DNA from: Hydrogenophaga sp. PBL-H3
Lineage (GTDB): Bacteria; Pseudomonadota; Gammaproteobacteria; Burkholderiales; Burkholderiaceae_C
Assembly (NCBI RefSeq): GCF_010104355.1
Contig: NZ_CP044972.1
Span: 3,534,001 to 3,598,000 of the forward strand
Length of the DNA: 64,000 bases
Direction of reading: 5' to 3'
This document shows positions 1-8,136 of the stretch, one piece after another. The position numbers and the translations under genes were made by a program. The stretch's first letter is position 1. Every line of letters starts with the position of its first letter. The notes under the pieces were generated by a model that saw only the letters and a list, made by a program, of their open reading frames with translations, was not told the origin of the DNA and did no database searches.

Positions 1-81
1 GCCCACGAGCACGGCCAACAGGTGCGATGCCATGAACATCGCTGTGCGGAGACGACGAGTGGGGCGGGTGGTGTCGGGCAT
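1..81 (-). CDS. N-terminal fragment of an unidentified protein, cut by the window edge
   Basis: Only the first 27 codons are inside the window. An ATG at 79-81 is preceded on the minus strand by a good ribosome-binding site (GGAAGG, about 8 bases upstream), so the start is credible. The peptide begins with a basic, Arg/Thr-rich stretch and then turns hydrophobic (AMFMASHLLAVLVG), as at the start of an inner-membrane protein or transporter. It lies 71 bases downstream of the lumazine synthase gene in the same direction and may be co-transcribed. The family cannot be named from 27 residues. Confidence 0.55.
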   Translation of the reverse strand, partial: MPDTTRPTRRLRTAMFMASHLLAVLVG

Positions 82-152
82 GTTGCATTCCTTCCAACGA
101 GACTCTGGTTCGTCTGTGACCGACCAAAAGCCTTACAGCCGACTGGCCGCCC

Positions 153-656
153 TCAGGAGGACAACAAACCGTCCAGCCGCCGCAAGCCGGCCACGGTCTG
201 CAGGCAGGCCTGTGCGGCCTCGGTGCCCTTCACCGCGAAGTGCCGCATAAAGTAGCGGCGGTGTTCCACGTGTTCGTGAAAGTGGTGCGGCGCCTGCACG
301 GCCGAGATCACCGGCACGCCGGTGTCCAGCTGCACGTCCATCAGCGCCTGCACCACGGTCTGTGCCACGAAGTCGTGGCGGTAGGTGCCGCCGTCCACCA
401 CCAGCGCGCTGCCCACCACCGCAGCGTAGCGACCCGAACGGGCCAGTCGCTGTGCGTGCAGCGGAATCTCAAACGCGCCGGGCACATCGAAAACATCGAT
501 GGTATCGGCCTTGAAACCACCGCGCGCCATTTCTTCGAAGAACGCATCGCGCGCCTGGTGAACGATGTCGGCATGCCACGAGGCTTCAACAAAAGCAAAG
601 CGCAAACCGGTGGGCAATTCGGGCAAATGGGGAAGTTCGTTCGGGGTGGTGTTCAT
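153..656 (-). CDS. ribH: 6,7-dimethyl-8-ribityllumazine synthase, type II (RibH2-like)
   Basis: Catalyses the penultimate step of riboflavin synthesis, condensing 5-amino-6-ribitylaminouracil with 3,4-dihydroxy-2-butanone 4-phosphate to give lumazine. The 167-residue protein carries the substrate-site motif VPGAFEIPLHA and the RHDFVAQTV segment with the catalytic His. The pattern SWHADIVHQAR near the N-terminus and TPHHFHEH-like APHHFHEHVEH near residue 125 resemble the Brucella/Mesorhizobium RibH2 (type II, decameric) branch rather than classical RibH1; that likeness is from memory. No other rib gene and no recognisable FMN riboswitch lie nearby, so it is probably a second, stand-alone copy. 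It follows the DUF429 gene by 63 bases. Confidence 0.9.
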   Translation of the reverse strand: MNTTPNELPHLPELPTGLRFAFVEASWHADIVHQARDAFFEEMARGGFKADTIDVFDVPGAFEIPLHAQRLARSGRYAAVVGSALVVDGGTYRHDFVAQTVVQALMDVQLDTGVPVISAVQAPHHFHEHVEHRRYFMRHFAVKGTEAAQACLQTVAGLRRLDGLLSS

Positions 657-719
657 GGTGTGGGATGTGACGCATGGCTCGCGGCCATTGTAGGGAGCAG
701 GGGTGTTGGCGACGGTGCT

Positions 720-1565
720 TCAGGCGCTCACGATCCAGCCTTCCAGCGGATCGAATTCGGGCAGACCCCAGCGCGGATGACCCGCTTCGTGCTGCGCCTG
801 CGCCCAGGCGGCCTGAAGCAGGCAGAGCACGGCATCCAGGCTGTCGCCACTGGCGTCGTCGGCGAGCTGATCACGCTGGGCGTGCGTGAGCTTCAAGCGC
901 AGGCCGCTGGCCTGCAGCAGCGGTGCCTGGCCGTTTTCCAGTGCGTTGATGAGGGTCTTGCGCGCGATCAGCCGATCGGGTGTCTGCTTGGCCTTGTCGT
1001 CGCTTTTGTACGACGTGGTGCCGAGCACGCTGCGCGCGAGCAGGCCTGGGTAAGCCTCCAGGCCCACGCGCGAACCATCGCCGGGCAGCAGGCCGGGCAA
1101 GGTGAGGCCAGCGGCCATGAGGCGCGGCACACCCGCGTGCAACATGAACGCCACCGGCGGGTTGACCCACTTCATGCTCGGGCTGGAACGGGCTGGCCCG
1201 TCGGTGGCGCGGTGGGCGAACTTCTCGCCCACCGGGCGCGCATTGCAAAAGCCGGCAAACGACTCGCGGATGGCCTCTCGGCTGAGGCTGGCGTAGTGGG
1301 CCATGCAGGCCGCCCAGTCGGTGGGCCAGCCCAGGGTGGTGACAAGTTCGCGCGGCAAGCCGAACGGAAGGTCGAACCCACCCACCCACTGCTGGGACGC
1401 GGACATGCGCGCCTGCCAGGCATCCAGTGTCTCGAAGCGCTCCATGCCATTCAAGATGACGCGGTGGCGGTCCGCGCGGCCCACGGCCAGCGTGATGGGT
1501 TTGCGGCGGCTCGGTGCGCTGGTGAAGTCGCAGCCCAGCAAGGTGGGCAAGGAGTGAACGGTCAT
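720..1565 (-). CDS. DUF429 family protein (predicted RNase H-like nuclease fold)
   Basis: This 281-residue protein matches the DUF429 family. It begins with LLGCDFTSAPSRRKPITLAVG, where the early Asp followed by a beta-strand pattern resembles the first acidic position of an RNase H-like fold. A second family-like segment is GGFDLPFGLPRELV near residue 62, followed by a GLEAYPGLLAR segment and a C-terminal DSLDAVLCLLQAAWA helix with further acidic residues. The substrate is unknown and no activity is established for the family. The gene starts 7 bases after the DMT transporter stop, so the two are probably co-transcribed. Confidence 0.75.
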   Translation of the reverse strand: MTVHSLPTLLGCDFTSAPSRRKPITLAVGRADRHRVILNGMERFETLDAWQARMSASQQWVGGFDLPFGLPRELVTTLGWPTDWAACMAHYASLSREAIRESFAGFCNARPVGEKFAHRATDGPARSSPSMKWVNPPVAFMLHAGVPRLMAAGLTLPGLLPGDGSRVGLEAYPGLLARSVLGTTSYKSDDKAKQTPDRLIARKTLINALENGQAPLLQASGLRLKLTHAQRDQLADDASGDSLDAVLCLLQAAWAQAQHEAGHPRWGLPEFDPLEGWIVSA

Positions 1566-1572
1566 GCCGCGA

Positions 1573-2454
1573 TCATCCCAGCGCGAGCGCCATCACGCCG
1601 GCAGCGATCAACATGGCCCCGAGCAGGCGCGCCAGCCGGTCGCCTTCGCCGAGCAACTGACCACCGATGAGGGCAGCAAACAACATGGACACTTCGCGCG
1701 CGGGTGCCACGTGGGACAGCGGTGCCTGCTGCATGGCAAAGAGCACCAACACATAGGCCACCGGACTGACCACCGCCACCAGCAAGGCATAGCGCCACTG
1801 CGCATGCCACAGCCGGCGAGCCGTGGGCAGATCGCGCAGCACACTGGGCGCCAGCAGTGCCACGCGCACGAAGTTGCCCATGTAGTCCACCAGGATGGGC
1901 GACATCAGCACCACCTTGACCGCATAACCATCGACCACCGTGTAGGACGCGATGAACACACCCGTGACCACACCGTAGACCATGCCCTTGTGCACGCGCT
2001 TGCGCGCCATCGGGTCGTGTGCCGCCCGCAGCAGGCCGGGGCCGCCGGCAATGAGGAACACGCCGCCCACCACGCCCGCAACACCCACCACGCCCAGGGC
2101 CGAGATCTGTTCGCCCAGCAACACGATGGCCACCAGCGACGACAACAAAGGTCCGGTGCCGCGCGCCATGGGATAGACCACCGTGAGGTCGGACTTGCGG
2201 TAGCCGCGCAGCAGGATCACGTAGTAGAAAACATGCAGCACACCGCTGGCCAGCACCAGCAGCCACTCAACACGGCCCCAGCCGGGCACCACATCGCGCC
2301 CCACCCACCAGCCCAGTGGCGCCCACACCAGCATCATGAGAAAGGCGTTGAAGAAGGCGAAGCGCGCATCGCCGCCGGCCTTCTTGACGGCGATGTTCCA
2401 GCCGGCGTGGATCAGGCCCGCGAGAACGATCAGACCGAGCGCGGTCAGGGACAC
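1573..2454 (-). CDS. DMT-superfamily (EamA) inner-membrane transporter
   Basis: The 293-residue hydrophobic protein has about ten predicted membrane segments in two halves, the layout of EamA-domain drug/metabolite exporters. The first half contains the typical motif LLRGYRKSDLTVVYPMARGTGP around residues 80-100, ending in an Arg/Pro-containing helix entry. The second half contains a PLSHVAPAREVSMLFAALIG segment, matching the repeated EamA signature. Substrate cannot be predicted. The start is a GTG. A palindromic intergenic repeat separates it from the BLUF gene upstream, while the DUF429 gene follows after 7 bases. Confidence 0.85.
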   Translation of the reverse strand: MSLTALGLIVLAGLIHAGWNIAVKKAGGDARFAFFNAFLMMLVWAPLGWWVGRDVVPGWGRVEWLLVLASGVLHVFYYVILLRGYRKSDLTVVYPMARGTGPLLSSLVAIVLLGEQISALGVVGVAGVVGGVFLIAGGPGLLRAAHDPMARKRVHKGMVYGVVTGVFIASYTVVDGYAVKVVLMSPILVDYMGNFVRVALLAPSVLRDLPTARRLWHAQWRYALLVAVVSPVAYVLVLFAMQQAPLSHVAPAREVSMLFAALIGGQLLGEGDRLARLLGAMLIAAGVMALALG

Positions 2455-2498
2455 GGCGCGTGAGGGGAAGTCTGGTCCAGGGGCAACAAGGGTCCGGC

Positions 2499-2583
2499 TC
2501 CGCCGGCCCGAGGTGCCGTCCCCCTTCCCAGCGCCACAGGCGCGCCAGAGAGGGGGGAAGCCGCGCAGCGGCGCAGGGGGGAG
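2499..2583. repeat. Dispersed GC-rich palindromic intergenic repeat, copy A
   Basis: This spacer holds a pattern also found at 6741-6815 in the same orientation: a CCGCCGG(C/G)CC opening, a run of C, a run of G, then an identical 11-mer CCGCGCAGCGG (2561-2571) and a closing G run. The 11-mer is itself a small palindrome (CCGC-GCA-GCGG), and the C and G runs can pair, so the transcript could fold. Similar elements are common between genes of Comamonadaceae. Function is unknown; it could serve as a REP-like mRNA stabiliser or a weak terminator. Confidence 0.6.
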
Positions 2584-2595
2584 TCCCTCAATGCG

Positions 2596-3021
2596 TCAAG
2601 CCCTTCCGATGATGCTCGCGGTGGCCATCAGCTCTTCGAGCAGGGCCAGGGAGACTTTGCCCGACACCGCGTACGGGTCGAACTCGGGCTTCTCCGAGTA
2701 CTTCAGCACGATGGAGGTGTTGAGCTTGGACAAATTGACCTGGCCCATGGTCCAGCCACCGAAGCGGCGCTCGGTGATTTCTTCGTAGTGCAACAGCTCC
2801 ACACCGGTGTGGCGCTCGTCGGCCACGATGTGGTTGTAGAGCGTGTTGACCGCGCTGCGCCCGCCTTCGATCGCCTGCAGGAACACACCACCGCCGTAAC
2901 ACAGCACGCCCGTGATGCCGTAGCCCATGTTGTGCGAACGCGAAGATTCGAGGATGGACTCGATGACGCGGGGGGAGTCTTTTTCGACAGCGCGGCTGAC
3001 GTAGAGGAGGCGGACGAGCAT
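2596..3021 (-). CDS. Single-domain BLUF blue-light photoreceptor (FAD-binding)
   Basis: The 141-residue protein is a stand-alone BLUF (blue light using FAD) domain. The photochemical residues are all in place: Tyr7 (RLLYVSRA), Asn31 (SHNMGYGITG), Gln49 (GVFLQAIEG), and the Trp90/Met92 pair (GGWTMGQ) on strand five. After the domain there are only about 40 residues and no output domain, so it must signal through a partner protein, as in the PixD/BlrB group. It lies 39 bases downstream of folE in the same direction and is probably co-transcribed with it. A role in light-controlled behaviour is expected from the family; the partner is not visible here. Confidence 0.92.
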   Translation of the reverse strand: MLVRLLYVSRAVEKDSPRVIESILESSRSHNMGYGITGVLCYGGGVFLQAIEGGRSAVNTLYNHIVADERHTGVELLHYEEITERRFGGWTMGQVNLSKLNTSIVLKYSEKPEFDPYAVSGKVSLALLEELMATASIIGRA

Positions 3022-3060
3022 GGTGTTCTTCTTCTGGATGGTCTTTGAATGCGCTTGAGA

Positions 3061-3780
3061 TCAGCGTGGGATGAGCGAGAGGAATTCGCGCCGAAGGTTG
3101 GGGTCCTTGAGGAACACGCCGCGCATGACCGAGTTGATCATCTTGCTGTCCATGTCCTTCACGCCTCGCCAGGCCATGCAGTAGTGGCTGGCCTCCATCA
3201 CGATGGCCAGGCCGTCGGGCTGGGTCTTCTCCTGGATCAGGTCGGCCAGTTGCACCACCGCTTCTTCCTGGATCTGCGGACGGCCCATGATCCATTCGGC
3301 CAGGCGCGCGTATTTGGACAGGCCGATCACGTTGGTGTGCTCGTTGGGCATCACGCCGATCCAGATGCGACCGATCACCGGACAGAAGTGGTGGCTGCAG
3401 GCGCTGCGCACGGTGATGGGGCCGACGATCATCAGCTCGTTGAGATGTTCGGCGTTGGGGAACTCGGTGACCGCCGGTCCTTTGACGTAGCGGCCATTGA
3501 ACACTTCCTTGATGTACATCTTGGCCACGCGGCGCGCGGTGTCGCCGGTGTTGTGGTCGTTCTCGGTGTCGATCACCATCGCTTCGAGCACTCCCTTCAT
3601 CTTCTCGGCCACCTCGTCGAGCAACAGATCGAGCTCACCGGGCTGGATGAACTCAGCGATGTTGTCGTTGGAATGGAAGCGCTGGCGCGCCGCTTTCACG
3701 CGCTCGCGAATCTTGACGGAGACGGGCGTTCCGATGTCCTCGTCGGGGGTTGAAGGCGTCATGGGGGTGTCGGATTTCAT
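3061..3780 (-). CDS. folE: GTP cyclohydrolase I
   Basis: Converts GTP to 7,8-dihydroneopterin triphosphate, the first step of tetrahydrofolate synthesis. The zinc ligands are visible in the motif ACSHHFCP and in the later ASHYCMAWRGV segment. The core TGDTARRVAKMYIKEVF and PNEHTNVIGLSKYARLAEW match the family. At about 240 residues it is the usual bacterial length with a short charged N-terminal extension. The start is uncertain: ATGs at 3780 and 3786 and a GTG at 3801 are all in frame, and none has a strong ribosome-binding site. It follows the DNA ligase gene by about 42 bases and precedes the BLUF gene. A Nudix enzyme acting on its product (NudB) is encoded about 5 kb upstream in the same direction. 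Confidence 0.93.
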   Translation of the reverse strand: MKSDTPMTPSTPDEDIGTPVSVKIRERVKAARQRFHSNDNIAEFIQPGELDLLLDEVAEKMKGVLEAMVIDTENDHNTGDTARRVAKMYIKEVFNGRYVKGPAVTEFPNAEHLNELMIVGPITVRSACSHHFCPVIGRIWIGVMPNEHTNVIGLSKYARLAEWIMGRPQIQEEAVVQLADLIQEKTQPDGLAIVMEASHYCMAWRGVKDMDSKMINSVMRGVFLKDPNLRREFLSLIPR

Positions 3781-3822
3781 CAGCATGGGGCATGCTATCA
3801 CCCGATTTCCCGCCAGGGAGGC

Positions 3823-5691
3823 TCAGCCGTCTTGACCGATTTTCGCTGGGGTTTTCGCCAGCAAATGCTCCAGCTCCTGCAAGGTGCTCGCCTCGTGCAG
3901 CGGCTTGTCGTAGCGGATGCGCTGCATGCGCGGAAAACGCAGCGCCACACCGCTCTTGTGACGGGTGCTGCGGGCGATGCCTTCGAAGGCGAGTTCAAAC
4001 ACCATCGTGGGCCGCACGCTGCGCACGGGACCGAACTTCTCCAGCGTGTGCTGACGGATCACCGCGTCAACCGCCTTGAACTCTTCGTCGGTCAGGCCCG
4101 AGTAGGCTTTGGTGAAGGCCACGAGTTGCAACGCGCCTGGCACAGCGGGTTCGCGGCGGGCGATGGCGTCCACCACGGCCTGGGCTTCTTCGGCGCTGGC
4201 CGGCGCGCGGTTCCACACGGCGAAGGTGTAGTCGGTGTAGACCGAAGCGCGGCGGCCGTGACCGGCCTGGGCGTAGATCAGCACGCCGTCGATGTTCAGT
4301 GGATCGATCTTCCATTTCCACCAGGCCAGCACGGCGTCTTCAGTGTCGGTGCCCGGGCCTGCCCAGCGCTTCTGCCGGCCGGTGCCGTAAGCACTGTGGC
4401 GGTGTTTGAGCATGAGCCCCTCCACACCGAGTTCGCGCGCCCTTGACCTTTGTTCGGCGAGCGCGGGCCAGTCGCTGCCTTCGACGCGCGGCGACAGCCA
4501 CAGGTGCATGCCGGTCGCTGCGTTCATCGCCATGGCCAATGCCTCCAGACGGTCGCGGCGTTCGGTCTGTGGCAAGGCGCGCAGGTCTTGCGCGCAGGCT
4601 TCCAGCAGGTCGTAGGCCATGAAGCTCACCGGTGCGTCGGCCAGCACCTTGGCATTCAGCGTCTTGCGGCCAATGCGCTGCTGCAACAAGGCAAACGGCC
4701 CGGGCCGCCCGGGCCGGTCGCTGCCCGGCAAGGCGCTGACACCATCGCCGTCGTGCCAGACCAGGATCTCACCATCGACCACCGTGCCGTCGGGCCAGCG
4801 CTGCGCGAGCGCCTGCAGCTCGGGGAACCGGTCGCTCATGAGCTCTTCGCCGCGCGACCACACCCACACCTGGCCAGCGCGTTTGACGATCTGGCCGCGG
4901 ATGCCGTCGAACTTCCACTCGGCCAGCCAGTCGCTGACCGGACCCAGGCGCGCCTGCATGGCCTGTGCGACGCTGGTGCTGGCGACTTCCATGTCCAGCA
5001 GATCGTCGCTGGCGTCCATGCCCAAGGGGCTGGCGAGAAAAAACGGATACGGCTGGCTGGGCTCTCGCTGCGCATGCTCGAAGCCCGGCGCCTCGGCCGG
5101 TGCCAGCAGCGCCCGGTACTGCGTGGCGGTCGGCAGTCGCTTCCCATCGCTGAAGCCCATCATGCGAGCGGCCACCTGCTTGGCGTCCAACCCCGCATGC
5201 TGGGCAATGGCGCGCTGCACCAGCAGTTTGCTCACCCCCACGCGAAAGCCACCGCCCACCAGCTTGACCAGCAGGAAACGTCCGGTGGCGTCCAGCTCGC
5301 GCCACCAGGCGCGCAGGGCCACAGCCACCGCCTCGTCGCCCTGCCCGCGCAGGGGCAGCAGGCGCTGCTCCATCCAGTCGCTCAGGCTCACCGCCAGGCC
5401 GTCTGCGCTCGCGGGTGCGGGCAGCACCAGGGCGATGGTTTCGGCCAGATCGCCCACGGCCTGGTAACTCGCGTCGAACAACCACGCGGGCAGGCCAGAG
5501 GCCTCTTCGGCGAGCGCGCGCAGCTGCGCGGTCTTGATCAGCTGGCGCGGTTTTCCGCCCGACAGGAAATACACAGCCCACGCGGCATCGGCGTCGTCCA
5601 CCGCGCTCAGGTAGCGCTGCAGTGCAATGACCTTGGCGCTGGTCGAGGTGGTCGCGTCGAGGTCGGCGAACAGGTCGGCGAAGCGCTTCAT
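3823..5691 (-). CDS. ATP-dependent DNA ligase (exonuclease-associated bacterial type)
   Basis: A 622-residue ligase with an N-terminal helical DNA-binding domain (about 1-220), a nucleotidyltransferase domain, and a C-terminal OB fold. The nucleotidyl-accepting lysine is Lys260 in motif I, EWKFDGIRGQ. Later motifs include VVDGEILVW (motif III-like), GVEGLMLKHR (motif IV) and WWKWKIDP (motif V). This is the type of ligase usually encoded beside a metallo-beta-lactamase-fold exonuclease, and that partner lies directly upstream with an ATGA overlap. Such ligases are thought to act in DNA repair, beside the essential NAD-dependent LigA. The start at 5691 follows from homology and the overlap; a longer open frame further upstream is not coding. 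Confidence 0.9.
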   Translation of the reverse strand: MKRFADLFADLDATTSTSAKVIALQRYLSAVDDADAAWAVYFLSGGKPRQLIKTAQLRALAEEASGLPAWLFDASYQAVGDLAETIALVLPAPASADGLAVSLSDWMEQRLLPLRGQGDEAVAVALRAWWRELDATGRFLLVKLVGGGFRVGVSKLLVQRAIAQHAGLDAKQVAARMMGFSDGKRLPTATQYRALLAPAEAPGFEHAQREPSQPYPFFLASPLGMDASDDLLDMEVASTSVAQAMQARLGPVSDWLAEWKFDGIRGQIVKRAGQVWVWSRGEELMSDRFPELQALAQRWPDGTVVDGEILVWHDGDGVSALPGSDRPGRPGPFALLQQRIGRKTLNAKVLADAPVSFMAYDLLEACAQDLRALPQTERRDRLEALAMAMNAATGMHLWLSPRVEGSDWPALAEQRSRARELGVEGLMLKHRHSAYGTGRQKRWAGPGTDTEDAVLAWWKWKIDPLNIDGVLIYAQAGHGRRASVYTDYTFAVWNRAPASAEEAQAVVDAIARREPAVPGALQLVAFTKAYSGLTDEEFKAVDAVIRQHTLEKFGPVRSVRPTMVFELAFEGIARSTRHKSGVALRFPRMQRIRYDKPLHEASTLQELEHLLAKTPAKIGQDG

Positions 5692-6731
5692 GCTGCGGGA
5701 GCGGGCACGATCTCGGCCCGGGTTTCGTGTTCGTCTCCGTATTCGGTGTCGAAGCCCTCCGCCTGCAGACCTTGCTCTTGCAGGTAGCGCACCAGCACCG
5801 GCACGCTGCCGTGCGTGACGATCACGCGCTCGGCACCGCTGGCACCAATGGCACCCAACAACCCGGGCCAGTCGGCGTGGTCGCTGAGAACAAAACCGCG
5901 GTCGTGCCCGCCGCGCCGGCGCTGGCCGCGCACCTGCATCCAGCCGCTGGCGAACGCGTCGGAGAAATCGCCGAAGCGTTTGATCCACGGCGTGCCGAGT
6001 GCGCTGCCGGGGCAGAGCACCAGCGCGCGCTGCAGGCTGGCCTTGTCGGTCACATCGCTCACCATCAGCGTCTCGGGCAGGGGCACGCCGGCGGCGCGGT
6101 AGGCGCGGTTGAGCGGCTCCACCGCGCCGTGGCAGACGATGGGCCCGATGGACGCATCGACCCCGCCCAGGATGCGCTGCGCCTTGCCCAGGCTGTAGCA
6201 CACAAGCACGCTGGCGCGCCCGGCCTCGGCGTTGTCGGCCCACCACTGGTTGATCTGCCCAAACAGCTCGGCATCCGGTCGCCAGCGGTAGATGGGCAGG
6301 CCGAAGGTGGACTCGGTGATGAACACATCGCTGCGCACGGATTCGAACGGCGTGCAGGTGCGGTCGGGCGTGGCGCCGGCGGGTGTGGTGCGGTAGTCGC
6401 CGCTGGCCACCCAAATGCGGCCACCGTGCTCCACCCGCACCTGGGCCGAGCCCAGCACGTGGCCGGCCGGGTGCAGCGAGATGCGCACGCCGTTGTGCTC
6501 CACCGCCTCGCCATACGCCAGCCCCTGCAGCGTGATGCCCTGCCCCAGCCGCGAGCGCAGCAGGCCTTCGGACACCGCGGTGGCGAGGTAGTGCGCGTGG
6601 CCGGGGCGCGCGTGGTCGGCGTGCGCGTGGGTGATCACGGCGCGCTCGACCTTGCGCCAGGGGTCGATGTAGAAGTCGCCCGGCGGGCAGTACAGGCCTT
6701 GCGGGCGCTGGACGATCAGGTCGTCGTTCAT
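5688..6731 (-). CDS. Ligase-associated DNA exonuclease (metallo-beta-lactamase/beta-CASP fold)
   Basis: A 347-residue metal-dependent nuclease related to the SNM1/CPSF73 family. The zinc-binding motif THAHADHARPGH lies near residue 40. Further metal ligands are in LHPAGHVLGSAQ and ASGDYRTT, and the beta-CASP part contains TESTFGLP, VCYSLGKAQRIL and FVLSDHADWPGLL. The start (ATG at 6731) was chosen because the N-terminal extension of the longer open frame is translated from the palindromic repeat copy B. Its stop overlaps the ligase start as ATGA, which implies translational coupling and joint action in end processing and sealing. Confidence 0.9.
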   Translation of the reverse strand: MNDDLIVQRPQGLYCPPGDFYIDPWRKVERAVITHAHADHARPGHAHYLATAVSEGLLRSRLGQGITLQGLAYGEAVEHNGVRISLHPAGHVLGSAQVRVEHGGRIWVASGDYRTTPAGATPDRTCTPFESVRSDVFITESTFGLPIYRWRPDAELFGQINQWWADNAEAGRASVLVCYSLGKAQRILGGVDASIGPIVCHGAVEPLNRAYRAAGVPLPETLMVSDVTDKASLQRALVLCPGSALGTPWIKRFGDFSDAFASGWMQVRGQRRRGGHDRGFVLSDHADWPGLLGAIGASGAERVIVTHGSVPVLVRYLQEQGLQAEGFDTEYGDEHETRAEIVPAPAA

Positions 6732-6740
6732 GCGGGGATC

Positions 6741-6815
6741 CGCCGCCGGGCCGCCCCAAGGCGTATCAGCCCCCTCGGGGGGCAGCGACCCGCGCAGCGG
6801 TGGAGCGTGGGGGCA
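6741..6815. repeat. Dispersed GC-rich palindromic intergenic repeat, copy B
   Basis: Same organisation and orientation as copy A at 2499-2583, sharing the exact 11-mer CCGCGCAGCGG (6790-6800). It contains a perfect local hairpin GCCCCC-TC-GGGGGGC. It fills almost the whole gap between the ClsB stop and the exonuclease start. Confidence 0.6.
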
Positions 6816-6819
6816 GTCA

Positions 6820-8136
6820 TCAATAGCGATGACCAGTGACAAAAAGCGTGGCGCGCATGATGCCGAACGCAATCCGGTCGAGCACGCGCTGCGACCAGTG
6901 CCGGCTGCTCAGTGCCTGCACATCGATCATGTCACCCGCGTTCTGCACGAGGCCATCGAGGTGGCTGCGCAGCAGGCTGGCAAAGCGCTGGTCGGTGGTC
7001 ATCACGTTGGCCTCGCGCGCCAGCAGCAGCGAGAGCGGGTCCAGGTTGGTCGAGCCCACCGTGGCCCAGCGCTCGTCCACCACCGCCACCTTGGCGTGCA
7101 GCGCACTCGGCGCGTATTCGTGGATCTCAATACCGGCGTTGAGCAGGCGCTGGTAGACCGGGCGCGCGGCGCGGTACTGAAAGAAGTTCTCGTACTTGCC
7201 CTGCGACAGCAGGCGCACCCTCACGCCCCGCGCGGCCGCGAGGACGAGCGCGCGACGCAGCTTGCGCCCGGGAATGAAATACGCATTGGCGATCACGATC
7301 TCGCGCCGTGCCGCGCCGATGGCCTTGAGGTAGGCGCGCTCGATGTCGTGGCGGTGGCTCACGTTGTCGCGCAGCAGCAGGGTGGCGCGGGCACTGTCCA
7401 CGCCCAGGGGTGCGGCGACCGTGTCGCCAAACGTGCTGTCGCTGCCCACGCCCTGCCCGCTGGTCCGGACCGTGTCCAGCTTTTGCAGCAGGCGCGAGAA
7501 ATCGCCCACCGGGCGCGACTCGCGCAAGGCCTCCCAAGCCGCCTTGAACTCGCGCCGGCGTGCGCTGCGCGCGGCCTGCAGCCGCCACCAGAGCTGCTCC
7601 ATGGTCTCCGCCATGTCGCGCACCAGCGGCCCGGCCACGCGCAGCGAGAAGTCCAGTCGCGGAGCGTCGAGCTTGCCCAGGGCCACGTCGTCCTGGTCGT
7701 CAATGATGTTGATGCCACCGCAAAAGCCCACCGTGCCATCGACCACGCAGAGCTTGCGGTGCAGCCGCCGCCAGCGGCTGGGCAGCAGCAGGCCGAAGCG
7801 GCCCAGCGGCGCATAGATGTGCCACATCACGCCGGCGGCATCGAACCTTTCCTGCCAGGCCTTCGGTATGGCTGGCGTGCCCACGCCGTCGATCACCAAC
7901 CGCACCACCACACCGCGCTGCGCGGCCCGCTCCAGCGCCTCGGCCACGCTGAGCGCGGAGCCAGCGAATTCGAAGATGTAGGTCTCCAGGTGCACCACGC
8001 GGCGCGCGGCGTCCATGGCCTCGACCATGGCGGGAAAGAACTCCACGCCACCCTGCAGCAGCAACAGCTGGTGACCGCCCCTCAGGGCGCCATGCACCGC
8101 GCGCGAGCGGCGCAACGAAACGCTGGTGGCGTTCAC
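6820..8136 (-). CDS. clsB: Cardiolipin synthase ClsB-type phospholipase D family protein
   Basis: The 438-residue protein has two phospholipase D catalytic motifs, LHRKLCVVDGTVGFCGG in the first half and LHAKVAVVDERWATVGSTN in the second, each with the His-x-Lys-x4-Asp core. It lacks the N-terminal membrane segments of ClsA, as is typical of ClsB, which makes cardiolipin at the inner membrane. The gene overlaps the upstream endonuclease/exonuclease/phosphatase gene by 4 bases. This is the same pairing as E. coli ybhP-ybhO(clsB), which supports the assignment. The repeat copy B follows the stop. Confidence 0.9.
   Translation of the reverse strand: MNATSVSLRRSRAVHGALRGGHQLLLLQGGVEFFPAMVEAMDAARRVVHLETYIFEFAGSALSVAEALERAAQRGVVVRLVIDGVGTPAIPKAWQERFDAAGVMWHIYAPLGRFGLLLPSRWRRLHRKLCVVDGTVGFCGGINIIDDQDDVALGKLDAPRLDFSLRVAGPLVRDMAETMEQLWWRLQAARSARRREFKAAWEALRESRPVGDFSRLLQKLDTVRTSGQGVGSDSTFGDTVAAPLGVDSARATLLLRDNVSHRHDIERAYLKAIGAARREIVIANAYFIPGRKLRRALVLAAARGVRVRLLSQGKYENFFQYRAARPVYQRLLNAGIEIHEYAPSALHAKVAVVDERWATVGSTNLDPLSLLLAREANVMTTDQRFASLLRSHLDGLVQNAGDMIDVQALSSRHWSQRVLDRIAFGIMRATLFVTGHRY

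Noticed and set aside
657..719. Possible FMN riboswitch before the lumazine synthase gene
   Set aside because: The gap is only 63 bases and lacks the conserved RFN-element boxes.
5692..6759. An N-terminal extension of the DNA ligase frame by over 300 residues
   Set aside because: The extension is Arg/Pro/Ala-rich, lies in another frame over the true exonuclease gene, and the ligase start at 5691 has an ATGA overlap and a conserved N-terminus.
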